From contig CM066923.1 in assembly GCA_033964015.1 (NCBI GenBank), positions 9,909,978 through 9,973,977 of the forward strand: 64,000 nt of DNA. The letters are read 5' to 3'. Shown piece after piece: positions 43,901 through 52,121 of this stretch. The notes below the pieces were generated by a model. The model worked only from the letters and a program-made list of their open reading frames with translations. It did no database searches and had not been told where the DNA came from. Source of the DNA: Scolanthus callimorphus. Its lineage: Eukaryota; Cnidaria; Anthozoa; Actiniaria; Edwardsiidae. The translations under genes and the position numbers were made by a program. Each line of letters begins with the position of its first letter. The first letter of the stretch is position 1.

Positions 43901-44567
43901 CGACCGACTCATGTCCGAAGGAAATGAAACATAAGACAAGGGACTCACATTTTGTTCGGGGATGCTCCGCCCAGACACTGGACACCTTACCCTTTTATGT
44001 AAAAATTAGGATAAAGGTACCCCTGTAATATACTGTGTTGAGAAAAAGGCACCCCTTTCTTATAATTCTTGCAGAATTGCATCGTTAAAAGCTCCAAAAC
44101 GTTTGCACAATATTGAACAACAACTAAAATTCTAACTTATTTTAAACAGAATTTAATGAACTGCTTCCTTTTTATATAGTGAAATTCGTAAAATCGCCAC
44201 CCTTTTATATAGTGAAATTTGAGCCTCAATACCTTTTATATAATTTGAGCCTCAATACCTTGCCCCTTTCGGGCGGAGCATCCCCGTATAGTCGACATGA
44301 GGGAGTACCCCCCCCCCCCCCCCCCTCGGCTCACATATACTTTTAAACTTCAACACACATACACTTCAACCTTGAAATTTCAACCTAACAATGGCTATCA
44401 ATAACGCGGAGCACAGGTACCGTGAATGACGCTGAGCCACCCTTCTCTCTCTGTTATTGTTTAGATGGTACTTAAAATATGGCCATTATTACCTTTGGGA
44501 TCAGCGCGGCTGGTTGGTTCAGAAATGGCACAAGCTACGAGGAAACCAGCCACGATCACCACCATGA
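28869..44567 (+). CDS. PARL: PARL-type mitochondrial rhomboid protease, eleven coding exons
   Basis: PARL is an inner-mitochondrial-membrane serine protease that cleaves within or near membrane helices; vertebrate substrates include PINK1 and PGAM5. The exons are 28869-28948, 30487-30628, 32985-33110, 33370-33418, 33680-33781, 36588-36689, 38107-38151, 38526-38599, 40179-40280, 41235-41332 and 44465-44567. All are GT-AG with continuous phase, giving 340 aa (human PARL is about 380). The N-terminus is Arg-rich and lacks acidic residues at first, fitting a mitochondrial presequence. Rhomboid landmarks are HLGVN (H-x3-N) in exon 6, LGASGA with the catalytic Ser at 241 split across exons 8 and 9, and HAAHLGG with the catalytic His at about 299 in exon 10. 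The C-terminus WYLKYGHYYLWDQR matches the animal PARL tail. The gene looks intact despite many intronic transposons. Confidence 0.96.
29290..29580. repeat. Dispersed repeat copy with an adjacent hairpin, PARL intron 1
   Basis: 29290-29455 matches 7585-7755. It is followed by a hairpin (about 29458-29535) formed by AACTGATAAAACTTGAAAGA and a near-complement. Confidence 0.65.
30487..30628 (+). CDS. PARL: PARL exon 2
   Basis: Acceptor TTTTCTTCCTAAG, one base completes the split codon; donor TTAACA|GTAAGT, phase 0. It encodes a basic segment and GRTKMLMRPLIFTLT, which runs into the first membrane helix as in human PARL. An alternative acceptor 7 nt downstream would break the phase with exon 1. 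Confidence 0.85.
30876..31293. mobile_element. MITE with TAA duplication (Harbinger-like)
   Basis: Ends GACCCCGTCCACACTAC and GTAGTGTGGACAGGGTC, flanked by TAA on both sides (30873-30875 and 31294-31296). The interior repeats CGTTTTCA. The 3-bp TAA duplication fits PIF/Harbinger-type elements. It lies in PARL intron 2. Confidence 0.8.
31662..31815. mobile_element. Foldback repeat GGCCTTAAGG / TTGCCAATAC
   Basis: Inverted ends around GGCCTTAAGG with ACAAATTTATGCAAGGCATTG and the complement inside. A related fragment (AACAATGCCATGCACAAATT) is at 43262-43345. Confidence 0.6.
32186..32725. mobile_element. MITE with TTA duplication and ACTTGCG repeats
   Basis: Ends AGCCCTGGCCAAACGAAACG and the complement, flanked by TTA (32183-32185 and 32726-32728). 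The interior holds many ACTTGCG/CGCAAGT motifs on both strands, which make the open frames at 32158-32444 spurious. The duplication suggests a Harbinger-type origin. It lies in PARL intron 2. Confidence 0.82.
32985..33110 (+). CDS. PARL: PARL exon 3
   Basis: Acceptor ATTAATGCCAG, phase 0 both sides; donor GAACAG|GTATGC. It encodes AGVGSFAGCAIFQYEKVR, aligned with the first transmembrane helix and following linker of PARL. Confidence 0.93.
33370..33418 (+). CDS. PARL: PARL exon 4
   Basis: Short exon (49 nt) encoding LNKWWRSLPEGSKTAA, equivalent to the human NKWWNNLSDGQ region. Acceptor CTCAATTTTAG; donor GCAG|GTATAA, phase 1. Confidence 0.92.
33680..33781 (+). CDS. PARL: PARL exon 5
   Basis: Encodes GLIFVNTVVFLMWKIPTPRA (rhomboid transmembrane helix 1) and the start of the L1 region. 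Acceptor TCTCTGTGCAG; donor CTAG|GTAAGT. Confidence 0.95.
34137..35780. mobile_element. 1.6 kb transposon with AACGTT-motif arrays and AGAT duplication
   Basis: Ends GTGACCCAGCAGGCGAAAAC and the complement, flanked by AGAT (34133-34136 and 35781-35784). Both ends, about 300 bp each, are built of dozens of degenerate motifs such as AAACGTTTGAACGATCT. The central kilobase is unique sequence with one 67-aa open frame (35117-35320) containing a hydrophobic segment and no recognised domain. No transposase is visible. It lies in PARL intron 5. Confidence 0.8.
36156..36569. mobile_element. MITE with AAGGGGCACTGTCAC ends and TA duplication
   Basis: Inverted ends AAGGGGCACTGTCAC and GTGACAGTGCCCCTT, flanked by TA. 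The right end lies only 16-18 bp before PARL exon 6. An older relative seems to lie near 13720-14060. Confidence 0.75.
36588..36689 (+). CDS. PARL: PARL exon 6
   Basis: Encodes TLLTSTFSHMDFWHLGVNMY, including the rhomboid H-x3-N motif. Acceptor TTCAATTGCAG; donor CAAG|GTAAAA. Much of the upstream splicing signal must lie within the adjacent MITE. Confidence 0.95.
36732..37106. mobile_element. MITE with CCGGGGGGGGACTC ends and 10-bp duplication
   Basis: Inverted GC-rich ends (CC, nine G, ACTC on the left; GAGT, eight C, GG on the right) are flanked by identical GATTGAAGGC (36722-36731 and 37107-37116). The interior repeats GTATTTTTTAGGGG. The superfamily is not recognised. Confidence 0.8.
37439..37672. 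mobile_element. Foldback repeat in PARL intron 6
   Basis: Inverted arms share CTCTACCGCTGAAT, GGCGCATAAATACAGCAGGA and GAATACCA-type strings around a short centre near 37550. Confidence 0.7.
38107..38151 (+). CDS. PARL: PARL exon 7
   Basis: A 45-nt exon encoding LLGREQFIAFYLAG, matching LGQEQFMAVYLSAG of human PARL. Acceptor TTTGATTGCAG; donor GGAG|GTAAGT. Confidence 0.95.
38225..38450. mobile_element. Foldback repeat in PARL intron 7
   Basis: Inverted arms: GGCGAACGTCCGTGAAAACG at left and the complement at right (TTTTCACGGACGTTCACC), with inner AACGTG/CACGTT pairs. Open frames over it on both strands are shadows. Confidence 0.7.
38526..38599 (+). CDS. PARL: PARL exon 8
   Basis: Encodes IFASFASQAFRIISKQPIRA and SLGA, ending immediately before the catalytic serine. 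Acceptor TTTTGTCCAG; donor GGAGCT|GTAAGA, phase 0. Confidence 0.93.
38690..38862 (-). repeat. tRNA-derived SINE-like repeat
   Basis: On the minus strand GTAGCTCCGTTGGTAGAGCG (A box) is followed about 30 nt later by GGTCGTGGGTTCGCTTCGG (B-box-like), then an unrelated body reaching AAACCTTCTCG. The anticodon arm is abnormal, so I call it a tRNA-derived SINE head, not a tRNA gene. Confidence 0.55.
38863..40178. other. PARL intron 8, repeats only
   Basis: Contains a microsatellite-like ACTCACATACTCACATATTC stretch (about 39410-39535) and two related segments near 39800-39860 and 40080-40140 sharing GACCAATCAGAGCGCGC. No exon or RNA gene recognised. Confidence 0.5.
40179..40280 (+). CDS. PARL: PARL exon 9 (catalytic serine)
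   Basis: Begins with the catalytic Ser codon (SGALFAVLSLV), followed by IHIPETELALVFLPWFTFSA, aligned to human PARL. Acceptor TTCCTTTTCAG; donor GGGAAG|GTCAGT, phase 0. Confidence 0.96.
40497..40832. mobile_element. hAT-like MITE with 8-bp ACCAATAC duplication
   Basis: Inverted ends AGGGGCTCATAAGTAGGGGC and the complement ending GAGCCCCTG. ACCAATAC occurs directly before (40489-40496) and directly after (40833-40840). Eight-base duplications and (C)AGGGG ends fit hAT-type elements. It lies in PARL intron 9. Confidence 0.75.
41235..41332 (+). CDS. PARL: PARL exon 10 (catalytic histidine)
   Basis: Encodes GLVFRWSLFDHAAHLGGVLF; the second His of HAAHLGG (about residue 299) is the catalytic partner. 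Acceptor AATGTGCAG; donor GGAGC|GTAAGT, phase 2. Confidence 0.96.
42294..43522. mobile_element. Large nested foldback structure in PARL intron 10
   Basis: Outer arms of about 200 bp (42294-42495 and 43345-43522) share CTAGATTCCGCTAAGAAAAT, inverted, and GAATCGTATGATATCTC. Inside are at least two smaller foldbacks: 42512-42675 (AATAAACCCCTTCT ends) and about 42985-43110 (TTGCGTAGCAAGTGTTCC against GCTTGCTACGCAG). Elements appear to have inserted into one another. Confidence 0.65.
43957..44286. mobile_element. MITE with CGGGGATGCTCCGCCC ends
   Basis: Inverted ends CGGGGATGCTCCGCCC and GGGCGGAGCATCCCCG; interior repeats of CCTTTTATATA and CCTCAATACC. Same family as 19490-19679; a fragment with CTTTCGGGCGGAGCA lies near 42225-42250. 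A C run follows at about 44308-44326. Confidence 0.78.
44465..44567 (+). CDS. PARL: PARL exon 11 (C-terminus)
   Basis: Encodes WYLKYGHYYLWDQRGWLVQK and WHKLRGNQPRSPP, ending at TGA 44565-44567; it parallels the human C-terminal IWYVTYG...LVKIWHEIR. Acceptor TTATTGTTTAG, one base completes the split codon. Longer open frames over the same DNA are other frames. Confidence 0.93.
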
Positions 44568-46290
44568 CGTCACACGTCAATCATATGACATCAGTCACGC
44601 CAGGAGGACATGGGAACGAGGACGCGGTCCCCGGATGTCAAGTTCGCGCGCTTTGACTGAGTGAAGCACCACAAAAGCAGGGCCTTGGTGGTATGGCTAT
44701 CAATTAAGTGTTTATCTCTTCCGGTCTTCAGTCCAAGGCACTTCCGGTTGGTAGGGTATAGCGCACTAAACACAGTTGCTTCGCTGTCATTTGTTTAATG
44801 TGCGAGAATGCCATCACTTCTTTACCAAACTAAAAATATGGTCACTCCCTGAATCTTGTAGTCAGGAGAAAGAACGCTTAAAATACTTCACGTCAACTGG
44901 GGAAAATATATTTCAGGACTTAATAACAAATCATAGACATCTCCAACATTCTCGCTTTTCGCTTGCGTCCCGATCCCGCGGTCAAGCATTCGCCATTTAA
45001 ATTTTCTCACGAAAAAAATAATTGAATTGGTGTATGCGTGCAGATTCCCGCCAAATGATAACCAGATTTTAATTAAATCGTGTTTTCTCTGAACAACTTG
45101 GACATTGCAAACTTTTCCGGTCAAGAACAAACGACGAATTTAGGAAGCAGTGATTTTTTCGCTTTCATTTTCGGAACCCACGCACGCATAGGTGTCAGGA
45201 AGATCTATTAAATACATCAGAAATAATGACCTTATAAAAGTTCATCGTTTGTCTCCTTACCACTGTATGCATTGCTACGCGACCTCAAAATTCAATGTTG
45301 CGATGGGCGATTGGCGATTTTTAGCCGTCAATCAAACTAAAACGCTGGATTCGGCCACTTCTGCGGGCCGACATTGATTGCAAAATCAACCAAAATGGTT
45401 TTAAGCTATCCTTTGGCTTCCTTGACTCGAATGTTTAATTTTCCGGTTCAAGAAAATTGACAACAATTTTCTTGCGTAAAATCGCCAATCGCCCAACAGT
45501 GAATTTTGAGGTCGCGTAGCAATGCATACGGTGGTAAAATAATGTTTTGCTATGGGGAAATGGGTCTGGATTTGCCAATACACAGTGCATTTTTCAAGAA
45601 CAAAATAAATATTTTAAAAACTCTTCATTTCTTCAGACATTTATTTGTTATTCTTGTGTATCTACATTACAGTACATTTTATGTACTTGTGATTCCCGTG
45701 TTCATTTTACAGATCTTTTTAAGATAACATATTCACTTGTCTGTGAGCTCTGCTCGCTAGTTTGAAAAGAAAAGAAACCCATTTACGTGCTTTTCCAGAC
45801 TTTTCAGCAGTTCCCGCTGGGTTTTTAGAAGACAGGCCCGTGCATGCGAATTTCTGGTCCAAAATAAACTTGAAAATCCATCAAATGTCTCAGGTGTTAG
45901 CCCTTGCCGTGTCCTTGGTAGTGCAGAAGAACTTCTCTTTTCCGTGGGGTCTTGCTTGGTATTGTCAAGATATTGAGGTCCAAACTATAATGGTTTATTC
46001 TCTCATCATCACGGCATAAATATTTTTGCAAAAACGTTCCTATTCTTTGGGCCTTATTGTTCAGACAATTCACGTCTTTCTGCCTTTCATTTATACTGAA
46101 TACTGCTTTGGCCTTGCTGTGCGATAGCTCTTCTATACTTCAGATATTCTGTCCAAGGTTTTGCAGATACTACAATATTTCGATTTCATAGAAATCTCGC
46201 ATAAATTATGATTACCATTTAAAACAGCGTTTCCAAGTTGGTTGAGTCGTCGATTGATTTAAAATAATTTCATTTCTGGCCATCAAGCAG
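44568..46290. other. Intergenic between PARL and the CIP/KIP gene
   Basis: Holds the PARL 3' UTR (no AATAAA seen close to the stop), one MITE (45257-45537) and the presumed 3' UTR of the minus-strand CIP/KIP gene. No other gene recognised. Confidence 0.5.
45257..45537. mobile_element. MITE, TTACCACTG family, copy 3
   Basis: Same ends and interior as 13024-13304 and 14860-15134, closer to copy 2 internally (AATCAACCAAAATGGTTT-type strings). Confidence 0.85.
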
Positions 46291-46590
46291 TTATTTGCTT
46301 TTGTTTGGGGTCTCCACTGAGCTATCGGATTTGGCCTTAGAGCTTCCACCAGTGCTGTCAACAGAACTTGCGTTTCTTTCTGTGCCTTCTGCGGCCGGGG
46401 GATTTTGTGCCTCCCATTCGAAGTTACCAGGTAGCGGTGTCCCCGTTTCCGCATCAAAATTGTATTTTTCTTTCATTAATTTAATGCCTTCTTCCCTCTG
46501 TTTTGCAGTCTCTTTCTCCAGAAATCTTTTGTTTTCATCGTGGTCGACCTCCCATAAACGACGCTTTGCTTGCCCGGGTTTCGAGTCCAT
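46291..46590 (-). CDS. CIP/KIP (p21/p27-like) cyclin-dependent kinase inhibitor
   Basis: A 99-aa single open frame. RRLW (residues 10-13) corresponds to the cyclin-binding RxLF motif, VDHDE follows as in p27 (VDHEE), and YNFDAETGTPLPGNFEWE matches the CDK-binding part of the kinase-inhibitory domain. Such proteins bind cyclin-CDK complexes and arrest the cell cycle. Downstream of the domain only 40 polar residues remain, so the C-terminal half typical of vertebrate family members (160-200 aa or more) is missing; it may be a short cnidarian form or continue in unrecognised exons. The start ATG is supported because the domain begins at once. The Polinton-like element at 46628 lies 37 bp upstream. 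Confidence 0.8.
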   Translation of the reverse strand: MDSKPGQAKRRLWEVDHDENKRFLEKETAKQREEGIKLMKEKYNFDAETGTPLPGNFEWEAQNPPAAEGTERNASSVDSTGGSSKAKSDSSVETPNKSK

Positions 46591-46622
46591 TTCTGGATTC
46601 TATAACTTGAATTTTTCCCTTA

Positions 46623-46627
46623 CAGAG
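46623..46627. repeat. Target-site duplication CAGAG, left copy
   Basis: CAGAG directly precedes the terminus AGTAGTAGTAATT and recurs directly after the other terminus (57371-57375). The sixth base (A against C or T) does not match. Confidence 0.7.
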
Positions 46628-47195
46628 AGTAGTAGTAATTGGTATGTTCTGGCGCATTTTGAAAATCACGTGACTAAATTAGGGAATTCCCCAATTTTTT
46701 TAACCTCGCCTGTCAATCAAATACCTGTTAATCAAATTTATTTAACCTCGCCTGTCAATCAAATTTATTTAACCTCGTCTGTCAATCAAACTTTAAAATC
46801 CAAAATGGTGGACAATCTTTAAAATCCAAAATGGGTAACAATCTTTAAAATCCAAAATGGTGGACAATCTTTAAAATCCAAAATGGGTAACAATCTTTAA
46901 AATCCAAAATGGTGGACAATCTTTAAAATCCAAAATGGTTAACAATCTTTAAAATCCGTTGTTATATTAAAAACCTATAACTTCCAAGGTTATGTTCGTG
47001 ACGGTGTTTGATTTGTTTCCCACGCGTGAGAATTTTTTAACCAATCATAAACGGAAGCGGCTTTCATTTGATTATGTTATAATAAAGATGTTATACATAG
47101 CATCGGATACAGCCATGACGTCACCATTAGGGTATTCCCCTTGTAAACAGAGATTGTGGGCAAGCCTGGGCATGTATAAGGCTGGGGAATACCCT
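46628..47195 (+). repeat. Left terminal inverted repeat of the 10.7 kb element
   Basis: Pairs with about 56855-57370. Shared blocks include TCACGTGACTAAATTAGGGA, the TTTGATTGACAGG-type repeats, the 26-bp array, AACATCTTT-type sequence and GGCTGGGGAATACCC. The left copy has about 75 bp (46996-47070) absent from the right. Confidence 0.85.
46795..46950 (+). repeat. 26-bp tandem array in the left TIR, six copies
   Basis: Unit AAAATCCAAAATGGTGGACA plus ATCTTT, alternating with a variant reading ATGGGTAAC or ATGGTTAAC. Mirrored in the right TIR (57052-57177). Confidence 0.9.
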
Positions 47196-47535
47196 TATTT
47201 ATTATATAGACACGAGTGTTTTACTGGGAGATACGTCACTCGTAGATCTCATACGAAGCTACATCCAGGTCCTCAGTGACATATTTTCCATATCCTCACT
47301 AGTGAGGATATCGGTCAAAACAAAAGTGCTTGGAAATCAATTTGGAAATTTTTTTTCTGGTTTGTCTATATAATAAAAAGAAAATTGCACGGTGGCTTGA
47401 AGATATGAGTTTTATTTTCTCGTGTCAAAAACAATATTTTACTCATTCGCTGCGCTCATTCGTAAAATACTGTTCTTGCCACTCGAAAATAAAACTCATA
47501 TCTTCGCGCCACCGTGTAATATCCTCTTTATATTT
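47196..47535. mobile_element. 340-bp foldback insertion inside the left TIR
   Basis: Interrupts the TIR between GGGGAATACCC and the TATA region (compare 56839-56866, which is continuous). It contains TTATTATATAGACA against TGTCTATATAATAA, and a hairpin made of GAAGATATGAGTTTTATTTT and the complement. Inverted copies of both parts lie at 50220-50975. Confidence 0.7.
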
Positions 47536-47538
47536 TTT

Positions 47539-47560
47539 CCACATATATAAAAGGACTTAA
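47539..47560 (+). promoter_or_regulatory. TATA promoter of the left gene, mirrored at the right end
   Basis: CCACATATATAAAAGGACTT lies about 28-48 bp before the ATG at 47588. The same string faces inward at the other end (56824-56845), so both terminal genes start from a TIR-encoded promoter. Confidence 0.6.
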
Positions 47561-47587
47561 AGGAATAGTTTTTATATATATTATAAA

Positions 47588-49000
47588 ATGTCTTTAACAA
47601 AAACACTTAAGAGCAAAACTCTTTCTACTAGTAACACAATGTCAAATAATATTATGGATCAGGCAGTGCCAGAGATCAATGTACCGATATTAAAACCAAT
47701 AAAAGCTGTATCAACGGTGGGTAAAAACGCAATAATTTCCACCGCTGAGACAGTTCAAAGCAAACTAAATAAATTCGCAGACTGGATTCTATCCTACATT
47801 TCACCAGAGGTAAAGAAGCATGTTAATACCTGTTTGGAAGCATTGAAGAAGATTGTCAATGATATATATAACAAGCTGAAGAAGCCAACAAATATACAGA
47901 AAAAAGAGACAGCATTAAAAGGATTTTTATCATCTTACAGAATCAAAGGTGAGGATAAAATAGATCCTAAGACGTTTCTAGAAAAATATAAAGGCAAGGC
48001 TATTGAAACGACTGACCAGCAACAAAAATCGATTAAATTGAAGCTTCTTCTAGAGGTTGAATTTTATAAACAGGACTCTAATAACGATAATGTATACATC
48101 TATGGGTACTTTCATAGTAACATAGTGATTATTACACAAGCAACGGATCTAGAAGATATTTACAAAATGTTAGCAGGGGTCATAGTAGAAAAGGTAAGTA
48201 ATTTTCAAAATCAAGGCTCAGGTTGGATATTTAGTAGATTGGTTAATCTAGATATCCACATCGATAAATACAAGCCTATTTCAGCTAAATCATGGATTGA
48301 CCTCCCACAGAAACTCAAGTTAAAAAAGGGTATTGTAAACCCAGAAAATGAGGATAACCAATGCTTCAAGTGGGCTGTTACAACAGCTGTACATCCAGCA
48401 CAGAGAGATCAAGAAAGGATTTCAAAAGCTATAAAATCAAACGCTGAATTTTTCAACTGGGATGGTATTGAATTCCCAGTACAAGTGGATAAGATAGGCT
48501 TATTCGAGAAAAATAATTCAAAATATGGAGTAAACGTATATGGATATAAAAATGACAATGTATATCCGATTAGAATTAGTGAAATTGAAAGCAGAGAACA
48601 AACGATTAACCTGCTTATGATATCAAACGATAAGACTAACCATTATTGTTGGATTAAAAATATTAGCAGATTATTAACCTCACAGATTACAAAACATACA
48701 GAAAAGAGGTTTTACTGTGAACGATGCCTAAACTTGTTTAAAACACAAAAGAGCCTAAAAAAGCATTCTGAATATTGTAAGAATCACGATGTGGTAAGAA
48801 TAAAACTACCAGAAGAGGGAACTGCACTATCTTTCAAAAACTTTAATCATTCTATGCGAGTTCCTTGGTGTATAATTATATGGTGATTTTGAATGCTTTA
48901 CAAAGCCTATATCATCATGCAGTCCAAACGACACCAACTCATACACTGAGCAATACCAAAAACATAAATCAAACTACAAATTAAAATGACCAAGAGTGCA
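47588..49000 (+). pseudogene. Protein-primed family B DNA polymerase, N-terminal part only
   Basis: 432 aa are open to 48886. The block DNQCFKW (Cys 259) and, 93 residues later, NHYCWIKNISRL (His 352) recur at the N-terminus of Polinton polymerases and have the look of an OTU-like Cys/His pair. A C2-H2-type finger CERC...HSEYC (377 on) follows, then SFKNFNHSMRVP, which precedes the exonuclease domain. A frameshift near 48880 moves the first exonuclease motif (YGDFECF) into the next frame, and homology ends near 49000. The palm domain and the rest (several kb in intact elements) are deleted. Confidence 0.8.
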
Positions 49001-49054
49001 CAAAACCCACAAATTCTTGTGGCATTAATTATAAAATGATCGGCAAGTTCCTTA

Positions 49055-49313
49055 GGCCCGTTTCAAACGTCGATCTTTTGCCGCGTCGAATCCAATTGTT
49101 AGACATTTTATTTCCAACTTAGAGGACACTTGTTTAGTACAACTTAGAGGACACTTGTTTAGTACAAAAGGTAAATCTAGTTGAACCATAGCCGAATATC
49201 ATGAAATGTAAAGTTTGTTTTCCTTGTTTATTTTTCCTTTGCCTGTAAAATAGAGAAAACTAGTCGGCTGAATTAGATTCGACGCAGCAAAAGATCGACG
49301 TTTGAAACAGGCC
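49055..49313. mobile_element. Harbinger-like MITE with TTA duplication
   Basis: Ends GGCCCGTTTCAAACGTCGAT and the complement, flanked by TTA (49052-49054 and 49314-49316). It lies inside the 10.7 kb element, hence younger than it. Confidence 0.78.
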
Positions 49314-49391
49314 TTACTTTACTCCTGACTTACTTTCTTGTCAGACTCTCGTCGCTACTTTCCAAAGCTCGTATCGACTCGTAAGCGTAGC

Positions 49392-49908
49392 TTACTTGTT
49401 TCCATTCTTTACTTCTTCAAAAACTGCAGAACTCTCTCGTTTTTCAGGGGATCTATTTTGCTGCAAGCTCACATTGATATTTAACGTTCCACCTGTAATT
49501 GTTCCAGTATTAAATGAGAGAGCCAAATCCCGTTGTCGAAGCAGTTTGTTGCACCGTCTCTGCCGGCATTTTTTGCATACGAACACACTCGTAATTTCCT
49601 ACTCGGCAAGGAGCTGTTTTGTCGTCGTACATGAACTTGCCGCAGCAATACTAGTGTACTGTAGCTTGACCTCTGAAGGAGAAGATGTTGGATATCCTCT
49701 CTTGTTGATTATTTGGCAGAGACGAGTAATTATTGTTCACCTGAAGTTGACCTGAGCAGTTCGGGATTTGGTTCCTGAACGGAACTCCATTAAAATTTTG
49801 ACGTCGTAATTCAGTTTTTCGTTTCATGTTAGCGTTTTCCTGCTGGTCTATGAATTCAGTAAGATCTTCATCAGTAAAACCTAGCTTGAACCTTTGCACA
49901 CTTGCCAT
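49392..49908 (-). pseudogene. Crypton/DUF3504-like gene fragment
   Basis: From 49908 the minus strand reads MASVQRFKLGFTDEDLTEFI then DQQENANMKRKTE, which resembles the N-terminus of cnidarian Crypton-type tyrosine-recombinase (DUF3504) proteins. A separate frame at 49586-49392 (LALSFNTGTITGGTLNI) may be the C-terminal end of the same type of protein. The recombinase core is absent, so this is a remnant inserted into the element. The family call is from memory of the motif and is uncertain. Confidence 0.35.
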
Positions 49909-50219
49909 GTTTGATATGATAGAGAGCTGATTTATCCACTGCGAAAGCGGAAAACTAAAGCAAAACATGGCGATTATTTTTTGCAGAGCGACTGCCAGCA
50001 CGCATTTGCATAAGCGCGCGAAAATACTGAAAGCTCATTGGTTGAAATTTGATATCACCACGTGTTGATAAAAATCGTATCCCCACTGGTGGGGGTGGGG
50101 GATACCGATTGTATCATTTGTCTATTTCAAAGGGAAAGATATTGCATTAGCTCTTGGGTATATTGATACGAAGGATGCACTTAGAACACATGTAGATGAA
50201 AAATATATAGAGGATATTA

Positions 50220-50984
50220 CACGGTGGCGCGAAGATATGAGTTTTATTTTCGAGTGGCAAGAATAATATTTTACGAATGAGCGCAGCGAATGAGTAAAAT
50301 ATTGTTTTTGACACGAGAAAATAAAACTCATATCTTCAAGCCACCGTGTAATTTTCTTTTTATTATATAGACAAACCAGAAAAAATATTCCAAATTGATT
50401 TCCAAGCGCTTTTGTTTTGACCGATATCCTCACTAGTGAGCATATCAAATAATCATTTTTGCTGAATGCACTTGGGAGGACTGGGTCGAGTCGCGCGGGC
50501 TTGCTGTGGGCTATTTTAGCGTGGTTACCTAGCCCAAATCAATGGCGGACAGATCGAGAACTCGAGTCTCTGTGATTCCTGCAAGTTTTCATTCAAAATT
50601 TCACAGTTTTCTTGCTACATTTGCCGAAATTCTTATGAAAAGAGGATCTCCCGTCACTTCCTAATAAGGTAAATGATTCCAAATATGGTTTTGGCCGTGA
50701 GGTGTTGAAAAACGACAATTTTTGGTTGGAGATTGTTTCATATGGATATGGAAAATATGTCACTGAGGACCCGGATGTAGCTTCGTATGAGATCTACGAG
50801 TGGCGTATTTGGGCCGGTTCCTGAAAGGTTGGATAAAGTTATCCATGGATAAAAGTTATCTGTTGTATAGGATTTGTTCAGGATTTATCCGTTGGATAAG
50901 CGTTTATCTACAGATAACTCTTAACTGACCTTCTAGGAACCGGCCCCTAAAACACTCGTGTCTATATAATAAAAATTTATATTT
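50220..50984. mobile_element. Compound foldback insertion splitting the BRO-N domain
   Basis: Starts with a hairpin (about 50220-50350) of GAAGATATGAGTTTTATTTT and its complement, followed by a unit between TTATTATATAGACA (about 50360) and TGTCTATATAATAA (about 50960). It is the inverted counterpart of 47196-47535, enlarged by about 270 bp (50460-50730) of unrelated sequence; an inner hairpin near 50812-50945 carries GGGCCGGTTCCTG and the complement. Confidence 0.65.
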
Positions 50985-51401
50985 AAATCATTAAGGGGAG
51001 GCAAATCACCGCCCCCTAAAGGAATACAACCAGAAACGGTTTTTATTCAAGAACCAGGTCTATACTCTCTGATATTTGCTTCAAAACTAGAATCTGCTAA
51101 AGTTTTCCAAGATTGGGTATTCTCTGAGGTACTCCCATCTATCAGAAAGTATGGATACTATAGAAGGTTTAACAACCCTAAGACGCTAACATTCAAAATA
51201 GAAGATGAATACAACCTGCATACCAAAGTTGTTGGGTTTATCAAACGATTTATTATAACAGCAGGCTTAGGAGAGAATCAAGATACATCAGCCAAACGCA
51301 TAACATCCTATCGAAAGGGATATATGAAAGGTCAACCAGATCTTATAATACAAAATTGTCACAAACATTACTCTGGTATGTGTATCGAATTTAAGACAGT
51401 G

Positions 51402-52121
51402 TAATCACAGGTGACCCAGGACAATTGTTTGTGTACTACAACATCGAAGTATTGACAGTAATATAGTGTTTATATGGGGATTGTGGTAAGGGATGTTTGG
51501 ACCTGGAAATTTTTAGGAAATTATCAATAAATGTTACTGAAACTTACCATGTTGTTAGTTGTGGTTGTCCTTGATGCTCATGTGAAGTTTCACGGATTTA
51601 TCTGCAATTCGCCCCCCATACAGAGAGAAAGACAAGGTGGGAGGCTGAAGCCAAAAATCGGCTCGATCGACCGATCGGCAGAACGCACTTCGAGACGGAT
51701 TTTTTCACAAAATTCGAATTCCACAACCAAACAAACACACCACGATCGTAGATATACATGTTACTGACGCAGCAAAATCAATAAATATCCTACAGTTAGA
51801 TACGCGAAGGTAGCAGACCCCGTTAAACTCGCACGACCCCCTTTTCAACGGTCGTTAAAAATCCGCCGGACCCACAGCTTGGACAACCAAAATGGCGGCC
51901 GTTAAAAACAAAATGGCGGCCGTTACCAAAAACTCCCCAAGGGGGAGGGGAACCTAGCGCAAACTCATGCAAATCAAATTGTGCGACTCTAAAATAAATC
52001 CATTACCTCCCGAACAAAGGGATTTATTTTTTTACTGGAGAAGAATGGATTTGTATAGCAATTTGGCCTAAGGAGCAGCCGCTCGGCTAGTTTGCGCTAG
52101 GTCCCCCTCCCCCTGTGGTGT
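51402..52121. mobile_element. Insertion splitting the nuclease domain
   Basis: About 720 bp of non-homologous DNA between EFKT and the resumed frame. Its right part is a foldback (about 51945-52118: GGGGGAGGGGAACCTAGCGC against its complement) preceded by two copies of AAAATGGCGGCCGTTA. The open frame at 51531-51767 is not recognised. Confidence 0.55.
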
